Shown: one piece after another, positions 1 to 12,670 of the stretch
Layout of the letters: the number at the start of each line of letters is the position of its first letter
How positions within the stretch are numbered: position 1 is the stretch's first letter
DNA from: Sialis fuliginosa
Taxonomy: Eukaryota > Arthropoda > Insecta > Megaloptera > Sialidae
Length of the DNA stretch: 64,000 nt
Direction of reading: 5' to 3'
NCBI GenBank assembly: GCA_961205875.1
Contig: OY540816.1
Span: 15,696,701 to 15,760,700 of the forward strand
Position numbers and translations under genes: made by a program
Notes under the pieces: model-generated
The model's database searches: none
Told to the model about the DNA's origin: nothing
Seen by the model: only the letters and a program-made list of their open reading frames with translations

Positions 1-59
1 TAGTGCAATTTAAATTTAAAAAAAAATTGTACAGTTCTATTTGATTATATTTATTAATT

Positions 60-424
60 TAATTTTTGATTGGTTTTACATTTACAATTATTTTCACATA
101 ATTAGAATGTATCATTAAATTATGTCTTTTCAAAGTTTATTTCTTTTTATAACTATATTCAGATTGATGACATTTAAAAGGTCGTTTATTAGAATGTATT
201 AATTTATGTGCGTTCAAAACACATTTTAGTTTAAAACTATATTTACACTGGTTGAATTAAAAATATCTGTGTTAATTCAAATCTGTTTTTCGTTTACAAT
301 TGTATTCACAATGGTCGCATTTTAAATGTCGTTTATTAGAATGGGGTAATTTATGTTTATTTAAATAAATCCTTTGTTTACAAGTGTACTCACATTGGTA
401 GGCCATTTATTAGAATGGGTTAAT
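60..424 (-). pseudogene. Decayed zinc fingers beyond the stop of the zinc-finger gene
   Basis: The minus strand continues to encode recognisable fingers out of frame with the gene above. In order they are CEYTCKQRIYLNKHKLPH, then CDHCEYNCKRKTDLN cut by a stop, then CKYSFKLKCVLNAHKLIH, then a finger with Cys replaced by Ser and an internal stop. The array once held about 16-17 fingers; frameshifts, a small deletion and stops removed the last four or five. Whether the shortened protein is still used cannot be seen here. Confidence 0.6.
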
Positions 425-2302
425 TTATTGTTTGTTTAAAAGTGTACTCCAGAGGTCGCATTTTAAATGCCGTTTATTAGAATGGGTTAATTTATGTTTA
501 TTTAGATAAGCCTTTTGTTTACAAGTGTAATCACATTGATTGCATTCAAAAGGCCGTTTATCAGAATGGGTTAATTTGTGTGTATTTAAAGCAGACTTTT
601 GTTTACAAGTATAATCACATTGATCGCATTCGAAAGGCCGTTTATTAGAATGGGTTAATTTATGTGTATTTAAATAGTTCTTTTGTTTACAAGTGTACTC
701 ACATTGATTGCATTCAAAAGGCCGTTTATTAGAATGGGTTAATTTATGTGTATTTAACGTAGTCTTTAGTTTAGAAGTGTATTTACATTGATCGCATTTA
801 AAAGGCCGTTTATTAGAATGGGTTAATTTATGTGTATTTAAAGTAGCCTTTTGTTTAGAAGTGTATTTACATTGGTCGCATTTAAAAGGCCGTTTATTAG
901 AATGGGTTAATTTATGCTTATTTAAATAAGTCTTTTGTTTACAAGTGTAATCACATTGATTGCATTCGAAAGGCCTTTTGTTAGAATGGGTTAATTTATG
1001 CTTATTTAAATAAGTTTTTTGTTTACAAGTGTAATCACATTGATCACATTCGAAAGGCCGTTTATTAGAATGGGTTAATTTATGTGTATTTAAATAGTTC
1101 TTTTGTTTGCAAGTGTATTCACAGTGGTCGCATTTAAAAGGCCGTTTATTACAATGGATTAACTTATGTTTATTCAAATAGCTCTTTTGTTTACAAGTGT
1201 ACTCACATTGATCGCATTCGAAAGGCCGTTTATTAGAATGGGTTAATTTATGTGTATTTAACGTAATCTTTTGTTTAGAAGTGTATTTACATTGGTCGCA
1301 TTTAAAAGGTTGTTTATTAGAATGGGTTAATTTATGTTTATACAAATAAGTCTTTCGTATACAACTATATTCACACTCGTCGCATTTAAATGGCCGTTGA
1401 CCATTATGTATTAATATATGCCGTAGTAAATTGTTTTTCTGTTTAAAGTCTTTAATGCATAAATAACATTTATACTTTTTTAAATTCACAGTCTGGTTAG
1501 TAGATCTTAACTTATACTTAATTGTTTTATTTTCAATGCTTAAATTTAAACATTTATCACTGTTATTTGTTTCTTCGCTGAGATCTTGGTTTTCTTTTTG
1601 ATTATTTTGAATGTCTGTGGCTGTCAGATTTTCTTTTTTAACTTCCGAGTATCCCTGGAAATTTAACAAACAATATTAGAAATTAACGCACGTTTATAGA
1701 GGTTATTGTTAAGTGAGCCATTTTAAGCGTCCATCCCTTATTTTTCCAAAATTTGAAATGATATTGTTGACTTTAGTATTTTAAATTATAGAAATTAATA
1801 ACAAAGGTCTACAAGTTTTTTTCATAACATTAATTGTTTTTAATTTAAAAAAATGTAGGTATTGTATACATAAAATATACAATACCTTGATACCTCCTGA
1901 TAACGTATAATAACGTTAACGTATAACGAAGTCCCCACACAACGAACGCTCGTAGCCCCTCTACAGCGTACTAAACAATAAATTACTTTGTTAAATAACA
2001 AAAACATTCATTAAATCAACACAGTGTTTTTTAGCCTTAAGATTAATTGCTACATTAAAAAAAAATAACAGCGAAATTGGACAATTTTTTAAGGTTAGGT
2101 AGTCATTATTGTCAATTCGACAGCGATTTAATATATTAAATTAGTAAACTATACTTATATATTACTCTGAGTATTCTGTATTAGCAATGTTTTTAATTAC
2201 CTTGTGTTCTTGCTTATAATGTATCAAAAATTCGTCATAAATTTCAATATCTTGCAAAAACTTGATATCTTGTTCTATATCTTCTTGTTTTACATGAAAC
2301 AT
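425..2302 (-). CDS. C2H2 zinc-finger protein, 12 intact fingers, two exons
   Basis: Predicted nucleic-acid-binding protein, probably nuclear. I join exon 1 (2302-2201, ATG at 2302-2300, 34 codons, acidic and Glu/Asp-rich) to exon 2 (1654-425). The donor is GTAATT and the acceptor TTTCCAG; both junctions are phase 0, giving about 443 aa. An unspliced start at 1669 would read MLNFQ through the acceptor and is less likely. From about residue 95 there are 12 fingers of the form C-x2-C-x12-H-x3-H at 28-residue spacing, joined by SNKRPF-type linkers instead of TGEKPY. Two finger types are mixed, CKYTSKQK..TLNTH and CEYTCKQK..YLNKH, with helix -1,2,3,6 residues such as QSYK, QNYT and QATT. The repeats are very similar at DNA level, suggesting recent array expansion or homogenisation. 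A 13th finger starts (KCDLW) but is frameshifted and the frame stops at 425. The target is unknown. I am sure of the finger array and less sure of exon 1. Confidence 0.72.
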
Positions 2303-3562
2303 TTTTATACACTTAATAATTCGATATTAATGCCCAATCTTTAAAATTTAATATATAAAACTACAACTCAATCAGATGGAACTACTATAAAATAAAATTA
2401 GTCTCTATATTCTAATCTCACGCTCACCAAAGAATAATTGTAACAAAAAAATTTAACAATCACAGAATGTAACAATCAGTTTTGTAAAAAGTGAACGTAA
2501 GAGTACTAAAAAACCCTAAAAAATAAATAAATTCCCGGTTGTGCTCGGGTATGACACTCTGGAGCTCTGGTGCAAGGTATACATAGACAAGGTAGTCTCA
2601 ATAGCTTCTTAACCAATCAGCGTTGGCGCGGGAATTAACGTCACCCAAAGGATATATTCAAATGTTATAAATGTATAATAGAATATCTATTACAAAAAAA
2701 TTCTTTAATTATTCTTATTTTCATATTTTTTGATATTTTAACAACACATACAATCAAAGAAGTACAAATTCGAGATTGCAAAATTATAAAAAGCTGTCAG
2801 AATCACAGAACGTATTGTCAACTTAAGAATTGTAAAAATGACACTTCTCGAATAAACAGACCAAACTTTTTCTGTTTTTGCAATGTCGAATTTGTACTTC
2901 TTTGATTGTGTGTGTTATTAAAATATCAAAAAACATGAAAAACAAGAATAAATAGCATGACTTGGCCATAAAATGCACACCCTTAACCATTTAAATATGT
3001 ATTAATTAATAAGGTTGTCAACTTTCCAATTTTAGTAACAACAGTAATTATGCAAGTGAAAAGAATAAATAAATACAAAAACTAAAAAAAAATATTATTA
3101 CAAATACATTTAAAATTACGAATAATTTCAATTTATATCAGTTAAGGTAACTAGTTCACCTAGACGCAAGATCACAAAACTGCATTTGATTTACGCTAAA
3201 AAAATTATGTAATGAACTAGTATTAAAAAAAAAGCTGCCTTCAAGTTTCTTTCTGACTTACTAGTATATTTTGACGTAGTTGTTTTATATAATCAAGCTT
3301 CGGCGTGAAGTAGTTGTAGGTACAACTAAATATAAATAATAAACAAACACCCATAAGCAGAGCCCCTAATTAATAACAACTTTTTTTCAATCTAGCATAG
3401 CAAATGACGTATTTTTCGTCATTCAATTATTTTTAATCAAACACTAAATAATTTTTTTTTTACCAAATAGGTAGTCAATATTCAACCTTGATTTAAAGAA
3501 ATATTGAGGAATTAATTAAATTTAAAAGAGAATTTTAATATACATACCTACGTAACAGTTAT
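2303..3562. other. Stretch upstream of the zinc-finger gene, no gene seen
   Basis: The first few hundred bases probably hold the 5' UTR and promoter of the zinc-finger gene. A CCAAT motif lies in a GC-richer patch near 2610-2640, but no start site can be fixed. The rest is AT-rich and contains an inverted-repeat element at 2711-2951. Confidence 0.4.
2711..2951. mobile_element. Inverted-repeat element (MITE-like), ~240 bp
   Basis: Arms of about 75 bp, including TCAAAGAAGTACAAATTCGA and its complement, face each other across a short centre. No coding capacity. It looks like a non-autonomous DNA element; the family is not recognised. Confidence 0.6.
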
Positions 3563-3807
3563 TTACTTTTCTGAATTTAAATTAGTTTTAGTTTTTTTTA
3601 AATAACTAATCTTACTTTTTTTAAATTTCTTGGCATTTTTCTTTGCAATTTTTTTAAATTTTCTTTAAATGTTGTTTCTTCTTCCTGATGAGTAAGGAAT
3701 GCTTCTGTGCCTGTCAGGGCAGGATAAGACATACAGTACGGTAGTTGTCTAGGATTAGGTATTGGGTATTGCTTTTTTACAAGAGGTTTTGTTGTAAGGA
3801 AGTGATG
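3563..3807 (-). other. Coding-like minus-strand segment, unidentified
   Basis: A stop-free minus-strand frame ends at TAA 3565-3563 and has protein-like composition. It contains RQLPYCMSYPALTGTEAF, then an acidic THQEEET stretch, then a lysine-rich tail of repeated KKIAKKNAKKFKK type. A possible acceptor (CCTAG, about 3752) and a good donor (GTAAGA, about 3611) would frame it as an internal exon. It is less AT-rich than its surroundings. No partner exons were found and I do not recognise the protein. It may be a captured exon, a fragment of another gene, or chance. Confidence 0.3.
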
Positions 3808-3869
3808 TTACTTATATACAAATAAAATAAGGTATCATAGATCCTTATTTAAATTGTTTTTGTTTTCAG

Positions 3870-5608
3870 GATTAATGAGCGCATTCAGGAATGAATACCG
3901 ATTACGAAACAAAAATATAAAAACTCTGTCAGTTCATCCCGGCATTATGAGTGGAGGCATGTATCTGAAAAGACAATCTGATAATCCGTAAGTATATTTT
4001 TGGATTTATATTAATACTAATGGCCCGCTAAAAACTTGAAATTTTTCATAAAATGATGCCCTCTAATAAAATATATACACATTTTTTGAAAAATTTTCAG
4101 AGGGGGCGCGAAGGGGTGCGTTAATGCTCAGGGACGTGCTAACTAGTTGCATTTAAAATTATCAATCAATTAAGCGGAGACTACGAAATTGTTAGTAAGT
4201 CCCGTTGCATTTTTATACGAAAAGGGCCCGAATGTGGATTTTGAATAAAAGGGAGGGGGGGGGGGTGAAAAGTGTGCGCACACGATGGAATAATATAAAT
4301 CATTGTTTTATTTTTTATAAAAAAAACTAAGAAAGCAATCAAACGTATATATATATGCATAAATGTAATTTTTTTAATATTTATTATATTATGAGTATTT
4401 ATCTTGAATAGGGGTGCGCAAACTGTTAATTCCTCATCCCCCTCTTTTTACTCAAAATCCACACTAAGGCCCATTTCGTATAAGTATGCAACGGGTCTTA
4501 CTAACAATTTTGTAGTCGCCGCTTAATTGATCGATAATTTCAAGTTTGCACGTCCCTGATCATTAATTAGCGTACCTATATAGATAATTATATATATAAT
4601 TGTATGTTTCAAAAGGTGTATATCTTAAGTTTACAATTACATTCCATCAAAACAAGTTCATGTATATAATTAAAAATACACTTATCTTTATTAATTACAA
4701 TAAACTGTTTTATTTTTTATTAAATACCATATGCCATATGGTTTTTTTTTGTTATTTTTATTACTATACATTATTATTAATAAAAAGCCTTTACAATTTT
4801 TATTTATTCAAGTACATATGGTATACTTGCTATAATTTTCGTACCTTAATACAAAAGTTGTCAAACTACAGCCCATCGCATAATGGGGCATAAGTGACTT
4901 TTTAGTTTCGAATCAGTCTACAAGCTTTCATTTTTGAGTAATTTATTATCTTTGTAATTAATCTACTTATCAATCTATTAAGCCCCCAATAATATTGCTA
5001 AAAATATGCAACGTTAATAAAAACCTGAAGAAAATGTTTATAAATGATCGATAATTTATCTGTTGCAAATTTACAAATCCTTGTTTAGCAGCCCAAATAA
5101 CATTCAATCAGGTATTTTAATGCAAGGGCTAAATTTTGATATTTATTTTCTCATATTTTCTCGGATTATTATTAACATTGCATATTTTTTGGCAACAATT
5201 TTACAAAATCGATCGATAACCAATTTAATTACAAAGATCAAAAACCGAACTGTTTAGTCATAAATTAAACAAAAAAGTTACTTATGTCCTACTGTGTACC
5301 CGCAGAAATAACATTGATAAAATTTTCATAATTTATTTAATTTTGTAACTTTTATCATATAATATAAATGATATTATATTTTCAGCATAGCAATAGCCTC
5401 AATTCTCAACGTGAAAACTGCAGCAAGCAATATCGTGAATGCTATAAAAGAAGAAAAACACATACTTGTAATGCCATTCAATATGGATCTTCTAAACTAC
5501 TGCATAAAACATTTTCCAGAAATTACATGGCAATGGGTACTTGATACAATAGGAAGAAGGTGTGTGGTGCTAGACGATGAAGAAGTAACTGAAGTTACAA
5601 GTATATAA
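3870..5608 (+). pseudogene. SDR copy A: exons 4 and 5 only, 5' part missing
   Basis: Exon 4 (3870-3987) and exon 5 (5386-5608) of the SDR family, separated by a 1398-bp intron with an intact GTAAGT donor and TTTTCAG acceptor. Both exons are open and in frame. Exon 4 contains the post-catalytic HPGIMSGGMY segment (family form HPGTMNGGMY); exon 5 ends at TAA 5606-5608 after EVTSI. No exons 1-3 can be found between here and the zinc-finger gene, so the nucleotide-binding TGxxxGxG, NNAG and catalytic Ser-Tyr-Lys parts are absent. The remaining ~113 residues cannot form an enzyme by themselves. It is most likely a 5'-truncated duplicate. Its 3' flank still resembles that of copies B and C near 5960-6300. 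It could be used as alternative 3' exons of something further left, but nothing supports that. Confidence 0.75.
4117..4572. mobile_element. Fold-back element in intron 4 of copy A
   Basis: Long imperfect inverted arms start at TCAGGGACGTGC (4128) and end at GCACGTCCCTGA (4559). Further internal matches run through the CCCGTTGCAT and ATCCACA segments. The inverted symmetry extends slightly beyond these ends. No protein is encoded. Confidence 0.6.
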
Positions 5609-5636
5609 ATTTACAAAAATCTAGTTACAGTATAAT

Positions 5637-5773
5637 GCGGTGTTCACACCAAAGAAAACAAAACAGCAACACGGTGTTTGAAAACACGTCGTATTTAAAA
5701 ATGCATAGGCTTTATTGCACTTTTGTCAAAAAGACACGATGTTGCTGTTTTGTTTTTTCGGTGTGAACACTCC
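5637..5773. mobile_element. Short palindromic MITE-like element
   Basis: GGTGTTCACACC on the left mirrors GGTGTGAACACTCC on the right, with the AACAAAACAGCAACA arm also mirrored. It lies just downstream of the copy A stop. A fragment of the same family appears near 29400. Confidence 0.6.
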
Positions 5774-7825
5774 ATAAGAATAACCACAAACAAAAAGAGA
5801 TACAAAAAATTAAACGACAAGTCGAAAACATTATCGTATTAGAAACAAATATCGGACATATTTTGTTATTGTATTTACAATACTGGACATTATGTTTTGA
5901 ATGACTCAGTTGTCATATCGTTATTTGGGTCATTCCATGGTGGCAGGTGGGACGTTTTGCAAACATTCAAATATTTAAACCATCAATAGTCAATATTTCG
6001 AATATTAAACAACTGTTTTCGTAAGTTTACAACGACACTATCTTATGCAAAAATTAATATTTTCTTTCTTTCAACCGATATTAGTCTCCCCCCGTAAATT
6101 CACATTTTAGCGTTATTTGTATATATACATTAGATTAGGAAATACTTGTCTAAGGTTTGTACAATTTATCATATTTTTGTGTTGTTAATTTGTTTACCAT
6201 TCAACTAGATATTTAGGTAGGGTAAAATTATTAAGAATAGTATTATGAACAAATATGTATAATTGAAATGTGATTATGTAGTTATAATTAAAAATATATC
6301 GTTTATAAAATTGCTTGTTTTTTTAATATTTTTCTGAATTTCAGCTTATATATATTTCCAAAATAACGAAGTTTTCATGGTTTCGAGGAGTTTAAATATT
6401 GACATTACTTATTGACTTTTCGTTTTCAAATCTAAACCCATATTTTTTGTTATACTATTATTTACTAGGTATTAATAGTCCAAGAGCTAGTGGCTTTTTT
6501 TTAATTTAGGGGTGTAATTTTTCTCTAATCGAACAAGGGATGGAATATCTGGCAGCACCGCATTGGTGAGACTGGCACATTTGTTAAAGATGGGCACAAA
6601 AAAATATATATACAGCTTAAGGGGTAAAATTTTGACAGATAATACGGAATATGTTTCAAACCACGAAAAGGAGTTGAAAGTGAGTGCAAGAAAGAGAGAT
6701 AAGGCTTTATGCATTCGTGTATAATTTGTTTGGACAGTGTGTTTCATAGTGTGCGCCATGGCGCCCTGGGGAGCCATTGAGTTTTTACAGAGACGCCGCG
6801 GATCTTCAGGCTGATCCATCCCATTAATTTAATGCTAATGAATAAATAATAAATGAATGAATTTGTTCAATAACGCGGTTATTTGACTTGTTCATTACAA
6901 GTAAGTCATACTTTGATTTAGCGAAGGGCACCATGGGAAACAGTTCAAAAAGGGCACACCACTCGAAAAAGTTTGGAGATAAGTATCATTTAATAAATAT
7001 TATTTAATATAATGAATATAATCCAAAGTTTACTAAAATTAGACTACACCAATTTTATAATGAATTTGTATTGATAATAATTTTTTTATTAATTATTATT
7101 TCTGGTCTTCTATATAGATATTACTAGATTCTTTAATTTCTTTGAACGCTTCGATTAAAATTAACAAAAGTGTGTATCAAAATTAAGTATACAATTGTTA
7201 ATACTTAACTGTATTTGATATGTAGGTATATCATAGTAGGACTTTCGGGGAAAAAATTACCCATTACCTCGCATAGAAATCGAGATATTTACGATTATGT
7301 ATAGTAAATAAATAGCGAAAAAAATCTCAATATTTCGCCCCGTCGCAGATAATTTGTCTCATTCGATCCGAGGGGAAAAAACAAGCATGTGTAAATTTTA
7401 AAAATATTTAAGCAGCTAAAATATATCTGTATGGTATCAAGTTTTAAAATACCAATAAATAATGGTTTTATTTATTCACAAAAATACTTCAAATTCTAAT
7501 TTTGTATTATATTATAAAACAAAATTATCAATTAAAATGATTAGTTAAGTTACATAAATAGAACAATATTTTAAAGAAAACAACGGGAAATTAAAACAAA
7601 CCTCAGATATTCTGAAACATCTGATACTTAAAATAAACATTATAATAACATAATTTGTTCATATGTAGCCGCGGGCCGCACATGAAAGTGTCGCGGGCCG
7701 CGGGTTGGCCAGCCCTACCCTAAATAGTGGTTTATGTCCGACCGTGATTACTTTAAAATTGTTCGTGTTATAGGTAAATATATAATGCACGTAATTTAAA
7801 TTATAATTATCACAATTATATTTAA
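5774..7825. other. Intergenic, repeat fragments, no gene seen
   Basis: 5960-6300 resembles the 3' flank of SDR copies B and C, ending in a degenerate polyadenylation block. 6490-6830 is a GC-richer dispersed-repeat fragment. Near 7670-7720, GCGGGCCGCGGGTTGGCCAGCCCT looks like one end of a hAT-type element. No intact gene was found on either strand. Confidence 0.4.
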
Positions 7826-8335
7826 AAAACGGCCAAGTGCGTGTTTTTGCTTTCCGTAGTCATTACGATTTATAAAAAAGAGTTATTTCAATTTGTTTTA
7901 TAAACTATTCTAGCTGGTGTTCGTTATAATTTTCATTTAATGTACTAACTAAAAGCTACATTCTGGATTTTTTTTTAGATTTTTTGCATCGATAGTTTAG
8001 AAAGTACAAGGGGGGAGGGAACGCTCTGATAACGACATTTAAATGCAAATATATCGTGACTGAAGGGTTAAAATCAAAAGGTCATTTAACATCTTTTGTT
8101 TCATTTTAAGAGACCTATCTAATGACACCCCACTCAATGGAGTAAGCGAAAAAAAATGTGAGTTCATTTTCAGTCTATGGAAGGGGGTCCAAAAAAAATT
8201 TTTTTTTAATCTTATCATTTCTGTTTTTGTCTTGTCAGTCTTCGTCCGTATACAAAATTTTATCTTAATCGGCTTAAAATTTTTGAGGACGGACATGGCG
8301 AAACTATAAGGTTTCCTAGTTTTCTACGGAAACCT
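7826..8335. repeat. Dispersed repeat of CGGCCAAGTGCG type
   Basis: It begins with ACGGCCAAGTGCG and runs to CGGACATGGCGAAACTATAAG and AGGTTTCC. Repeats with this signature are common in lepidopteran genomes, as far as I recall. Degenerate and non-coding. Confidence 0.45.
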
Positions 8336-8690
8336 AAGAACCCAAATATTTTTAATTTTCTTTGTAACATAAAAGCAGTCATTGTGGCTAAATATAAAAG
8401 TTAGACATATGGTGTCGCTGACTTTATTGTAGATCTTTTGATTCTACACAATTCTTTAATACATTATTTTGTTCAATATTGAACGGTTTAGGCAGCGTAT
8501 TGCAAAATAGCGCGCCGACGTCAAATTTTTTTCCGACTTGATTTACTATTATCGTCACTGCTTAGTTGTTATGTTACCTAACGTAACAAAATATAGCCTA
8601 TAACCTGGCCAGAAAAAAGAAACCACGTAAATCGGATAAGTGGTTCTCGAGTGATAAGCGCACTAACGGACAGACGGACAGACCTAGATT
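8336..8690 (-). mobile_element. Truncated non-autonomous Helitron-like copy
   Basis: The reverse complement matches the 5' half of the element at 21855-22723. Shared parts are the GTCTGTCCGT start, the CACTCGAGAACCACTTATCC segment and the TAGGCAGCGTATT region. The 3' hairpin end is missing; the copy abuts another repeat at about 8335. Confidence 0.55.
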
Positions 8691-9194
8691 ATATATTATT
8701 TTATTCATACAATTTTTAAAAAAATATTCAAATTTGAAATTTCCATTGAGTGAAATAATTATATAATCTTTGTATCAACATAACAATTAAGACGCAACCC
8801 ATCTCCGCTAAGGTACGGCTAAAATGAGATTTGTGATGCACAAGTAAATTTTGGCGTTACAACGTCCAGATTAAAAAAATTGTTAATTTGTAGGTAAAAT
8901 TATGTGCAACATAATCACTAACTGTGAGTATATAATTTTGGCGCTACACCGGATTAAATAATTGTATGATTAGTTCGAGGAACTATTAAATTAAATTAAA
9001 TTTTAAAGAAATGCCACTCAAGGCTAAAAATATTAAAATTATTTTGACACAAAAAATTACTAAAAAAAGAAAATTTGAATACATATGCAAGTTCTTTAAT
9101 TAGGTTTTGATTTAATTGTTAGCAGAAGATACGAATTCCTGTGAATATATGTATCGCCTGATTTAGAAAAAGGATATCCTATGATATATAGGTA

Positions 9195-9964
9195 TAGTGT
9201 GTCCCGGGATAGATGTAACAAGAGGTGTAATGAACTAACACCCTGTACAGGACCGAATGGACGATTATTGGTATAGGGTCAACTGGGGTAAAAGTGAAAC
9301 AAAATACAAATCTTTCATGTTTTTTGACAGATAACGATACAAATTCATACTTTAATATTTTGTTCTACTAGATGCGCTTATGAATAACCATTTTAAATAC
9401 ATATGTATGTACGTCATTTGAACTGCACGATACAACACGGACTTTAAAAATGAAAAAAGTGTGTTTCATTTTTAACCTCTAATTTGGGAAAAAGTGAAAC
9501 AGGTAAGAGAATAAGTGAAACAGGCCTCTAATATTATATTTATAATATAATATTTCTCGAAAAATTAAAAGAAAAACTACAAAGGCAATTTTGATTTATC
9601 TTCTTAATTAATAGCTGAGCTATACAGAAAGTTATGTGCAAAGAATTAAAATTTAATTCACACGTTTTGACATCGACTAACAGGGAAATCTGTAGGGGTG
9701 ACACATCACTTATTAGGCGATTCATATTTTCAGGTCGCTATAACAAACTTTTAATGATGATGTCAGTTTTTATAATTCTCCTATAAACAAATTAGTTTTT
9801 TAGTTGCAAGCTTGTTTCACTTTTAACCCATTTTTTTAGAGTTTCATCGACCCTACCTTAGTTTTGCATCAAGCAGGACTCGATCCGTAAATATCAAACT
9901 AAAATTAAAAAAAAAAATTGTTCATTACACCTATCTTGTTACATATATCCTAGGACACACTGTA
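9195..9964. mobile_element. TIR element with a second element nested inside
   Basis: The outer ends TAGTGTGTCC..GGATA and TATCC..GGACACACTG are inverted and flanked by TA, compatible with a Tc1/mariner-type insertion. Inside, TAGGGTCAACTGGGG and CATCGACCCTA (about 9274-9855) form another inverted pair, with AAAAGTGAAACA and its complement repeated within. The inner element appears to have inserted into the outer one. No transposase frame. Confidence 0.55.
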
Positions 9965-11862
9965 TATGATATGAATATGTAATTATTTAAATATTGTGTG
10001 ATTGATGACTGTAATATAAATAATAATTTTAAATATAAGAAAAAATAATTATGATTATATTATATTAAATTTAGTAAAGGTAATTACAATTAGATTCGGC
10101 AAATAAGTCAATTATTGAAAAATTAATTGGTCAGGTGTAATTATTTGCGAAATAAATAATTTTATTTTATAGTAATATGTATGCAAATATTGACTATTTA
10201 CATCCTCTTTCAAAAAGATTTGTACTTGTGTATAGTAATTATTTTAATCACGAGACGTGAGGAAATTAAATATTAAAAAAAAATGTCCAGAGGTGAAGAT
10301 GTCAAAAAAATGTTTGTTTTCACATTAAAGTTGCACTGAATACTTATTATTTATTACACTGATTTTATTCTAATCTAATATCCATATTTTGAATATTTAT
10401 AATATATTTGCTTCCTCGCAATATCGAAGATATGAGGAGCTTTGTGATCGTTTTAGAATGAAACAAAAAAAATGTTCCCCGATTTCAAAATTTTAAATTG
10501 ATCTTTCCGTTTCACGTCAAGACAAACACTTTTCGTTCCGTGTCTGTCTGTCTGTCCGTTTGTGTGTGTGTCTGTCCCCTGAATCCTTGTCACACGCATG
10601 ACTCATAAACCACTGAAACGATATTATTGAAACTTAGTCGGATAGTTGGGTCTGGCTTGAGGACGGTCCGATTCCAAAATCATCAAAATCGTGTGTAAGG
10701 GGGAGTGACATCCCAAAATATTTATTTTTTCGAGATATCTCAAGAACGACACATATTACGTAAAAATTTTATAGAACTTTTTTTGTAGAACATTCAATTT
10801 CCTATAATAAAGGTTTGCAAAGTTTGTTATAAAATATTCCCTTACAATGATTTATCTCAATTTTCTTTTAAAAATCGTGTTTTGTTTTTTTAAATTAATA
10901 TTTACTTTGATATATTAAATGTCATTTTGAAGATTGTATACATTTAGATTTAGATTGAAATTGTTAATAAATTAGAAATATACGAAAAAATAATCAGGTG
11001 CGTCTTAAGATAAATTTGGAACTAATATTTTTTTAGTAAAATTGTATAAAAATAAATGGTTAACCAATGCATTCATTCCATTCATTTTAATCAATTCCTA
11101 AACATAACTGCATGATGTTCGTGAAACATAGATTAACTATACAATTGCTCTTATTGCGAAATGTAAAAAAAGTGATATGATATGTAGAAAAAATAGCATA
11201 TTTAAAAACAAAAACTACTCACTTGTAGATTATAAAGAAAAATAAAATGAAACAAGTTTTTGCTGATATCTGTTTACCTTTATGTATAAAAGAAAAAGTA
11301 TTATTTTATAAAAAAAAAATAGGACTTATTTACGTGATATTGCAATGTTAAAAAGAGGACATGCTACAAAAACAGTTCTTTTTCATGCAATGCAGTGAAT
11401 ATACTTTTTGTATATTTAAATAAAATTATAGATTGGTAAACTATTATTTTATCTATTAAAATCTCAAAAATTATAAATAAAAACGTACAAAAATATATAT
11501 CAATGTCAGCCTTTTTTCACTGACATGACGATATTTCGTTACAGTCACATTGTTACAGCGTTACAAAATATTTTATTTTGCTCCATACCCCCCACCCCCA
11601 TTCCATGCTCTAATATAGATTTTTGTTTCAACAAATGTAATATACTTATTCTGGTGTAATTTTCTTGTGTCTTCGAAAAATTCATCATCATATTAAATAT
11701 ATTCACTGCACTTACAAAAATAATAAATAATACTATAATAAACTAATTATTGTATACTTTTCATAGTTTTAAGGGTTTTTAAGTCATTTTTTTATACTAA
11801 TGTAAGTATAATATTATATAGAATTTATGAAAATGACCATTTTTAATAAAATTTGAAATTTG
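9965..11862. other. Diverged upstream block and dispersed repeat, no gene seen
   Basis: About 9970-10200 resembles 25550-25740 and 55610-55830, the regions upstream of SDR copies C and E, so it is part of the ancient duplication unit. 10420-10990 is a dispersed repeat with a GTCTGTCTGTCTGTCCG core; reverse-orientation copies lie at 37560-38130 and 56470-56790. The rest is AT-rich sequence without signals I can name. Confidence 0.45.
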
Positions 11863-12278
11863 TTTTCGAGGTTTAAATTAATTGGTTGAATAAAAAAATA
11901 GTTATATAAAATATAACATTTTTTATTATTTATAGACGTTTCGTCTTATTAAGACTTCTTCAGTATCTATCTAAACAACAAATTCAAATATATAAACATT
12001 AATTAATATAGTAAAAACTTAAATAAATTTACTAACAATTTTGAAGAGTATTTTTTAAGAATGTTTTAAAATAATTATTACGTTAATTATAAATATTACG
12101 TTAATATAACAAAAAATTTTTAGCATATAAAAAGATAACAAGTCAGGTTATAATTAAAATATAAATACTTTTAGTGCCATTATTATTAACAAATATAACA
12201 AAACAATTTACCTTATTTTTTGTTTCTTATATAACTATTTTTTTATTCAACCAATGACCTTAAACCTCAAAAAAAAAA
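11863..12278. mobile_element. TIR element, ~415 bp
   Basis: Inverted ends of about 45 bp contain ATTGGTTGAATAAAAAAATA and its complement. Non-coding. Confidence 0.6.
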
Positions 12279-12670
12279 TTCTAAATATAATATTATATTT
12301 ATATATTATTATAATATAATATAGTGACGCTAAATTTATTAAATAATATCAATTTGATTGTCTAAACGTCAAAGTTTACTATTAAAAAAACTACCACAAA
12401 TAAAAAAGAAAAAATATCATGATACTGCAACACTAACCTGAGTATATTTATCTGAAATGTTTGTAAGTAAACAGCTTATTTTTCAAAACAAAAATTCGTT
12501 TAATTTTAAACACCCGAATAATTTTTGTGTGTACATTGCTGAAATGATTTTATGACGTGGATGCATATTTCAATATCACTTGTTCTACTGATGACCCTTA
12601 AACATATCACCTTGTAGACCTTCGATTACTTGCAAACTGGTATTTATAAGGCTCATATCATGCAGATATA

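Noticed and set aside
1655-1669. Single-exon start (MLNFQ) for the zinc-finger gene
   Set aside because: These five codons overlap the TTAAATTTCCAG acceptor, and a phase-compatible upstream exon with an ATG exists at 2302-2201.
3695-3752. Inverted copy of SDR exon 3 (PYCMSYPALTG versus PYCTSKYALTG)
   Set aside because: The resemblance covers about 12 residues, needs a gap and does not extend either way; I treat it as coincidence.
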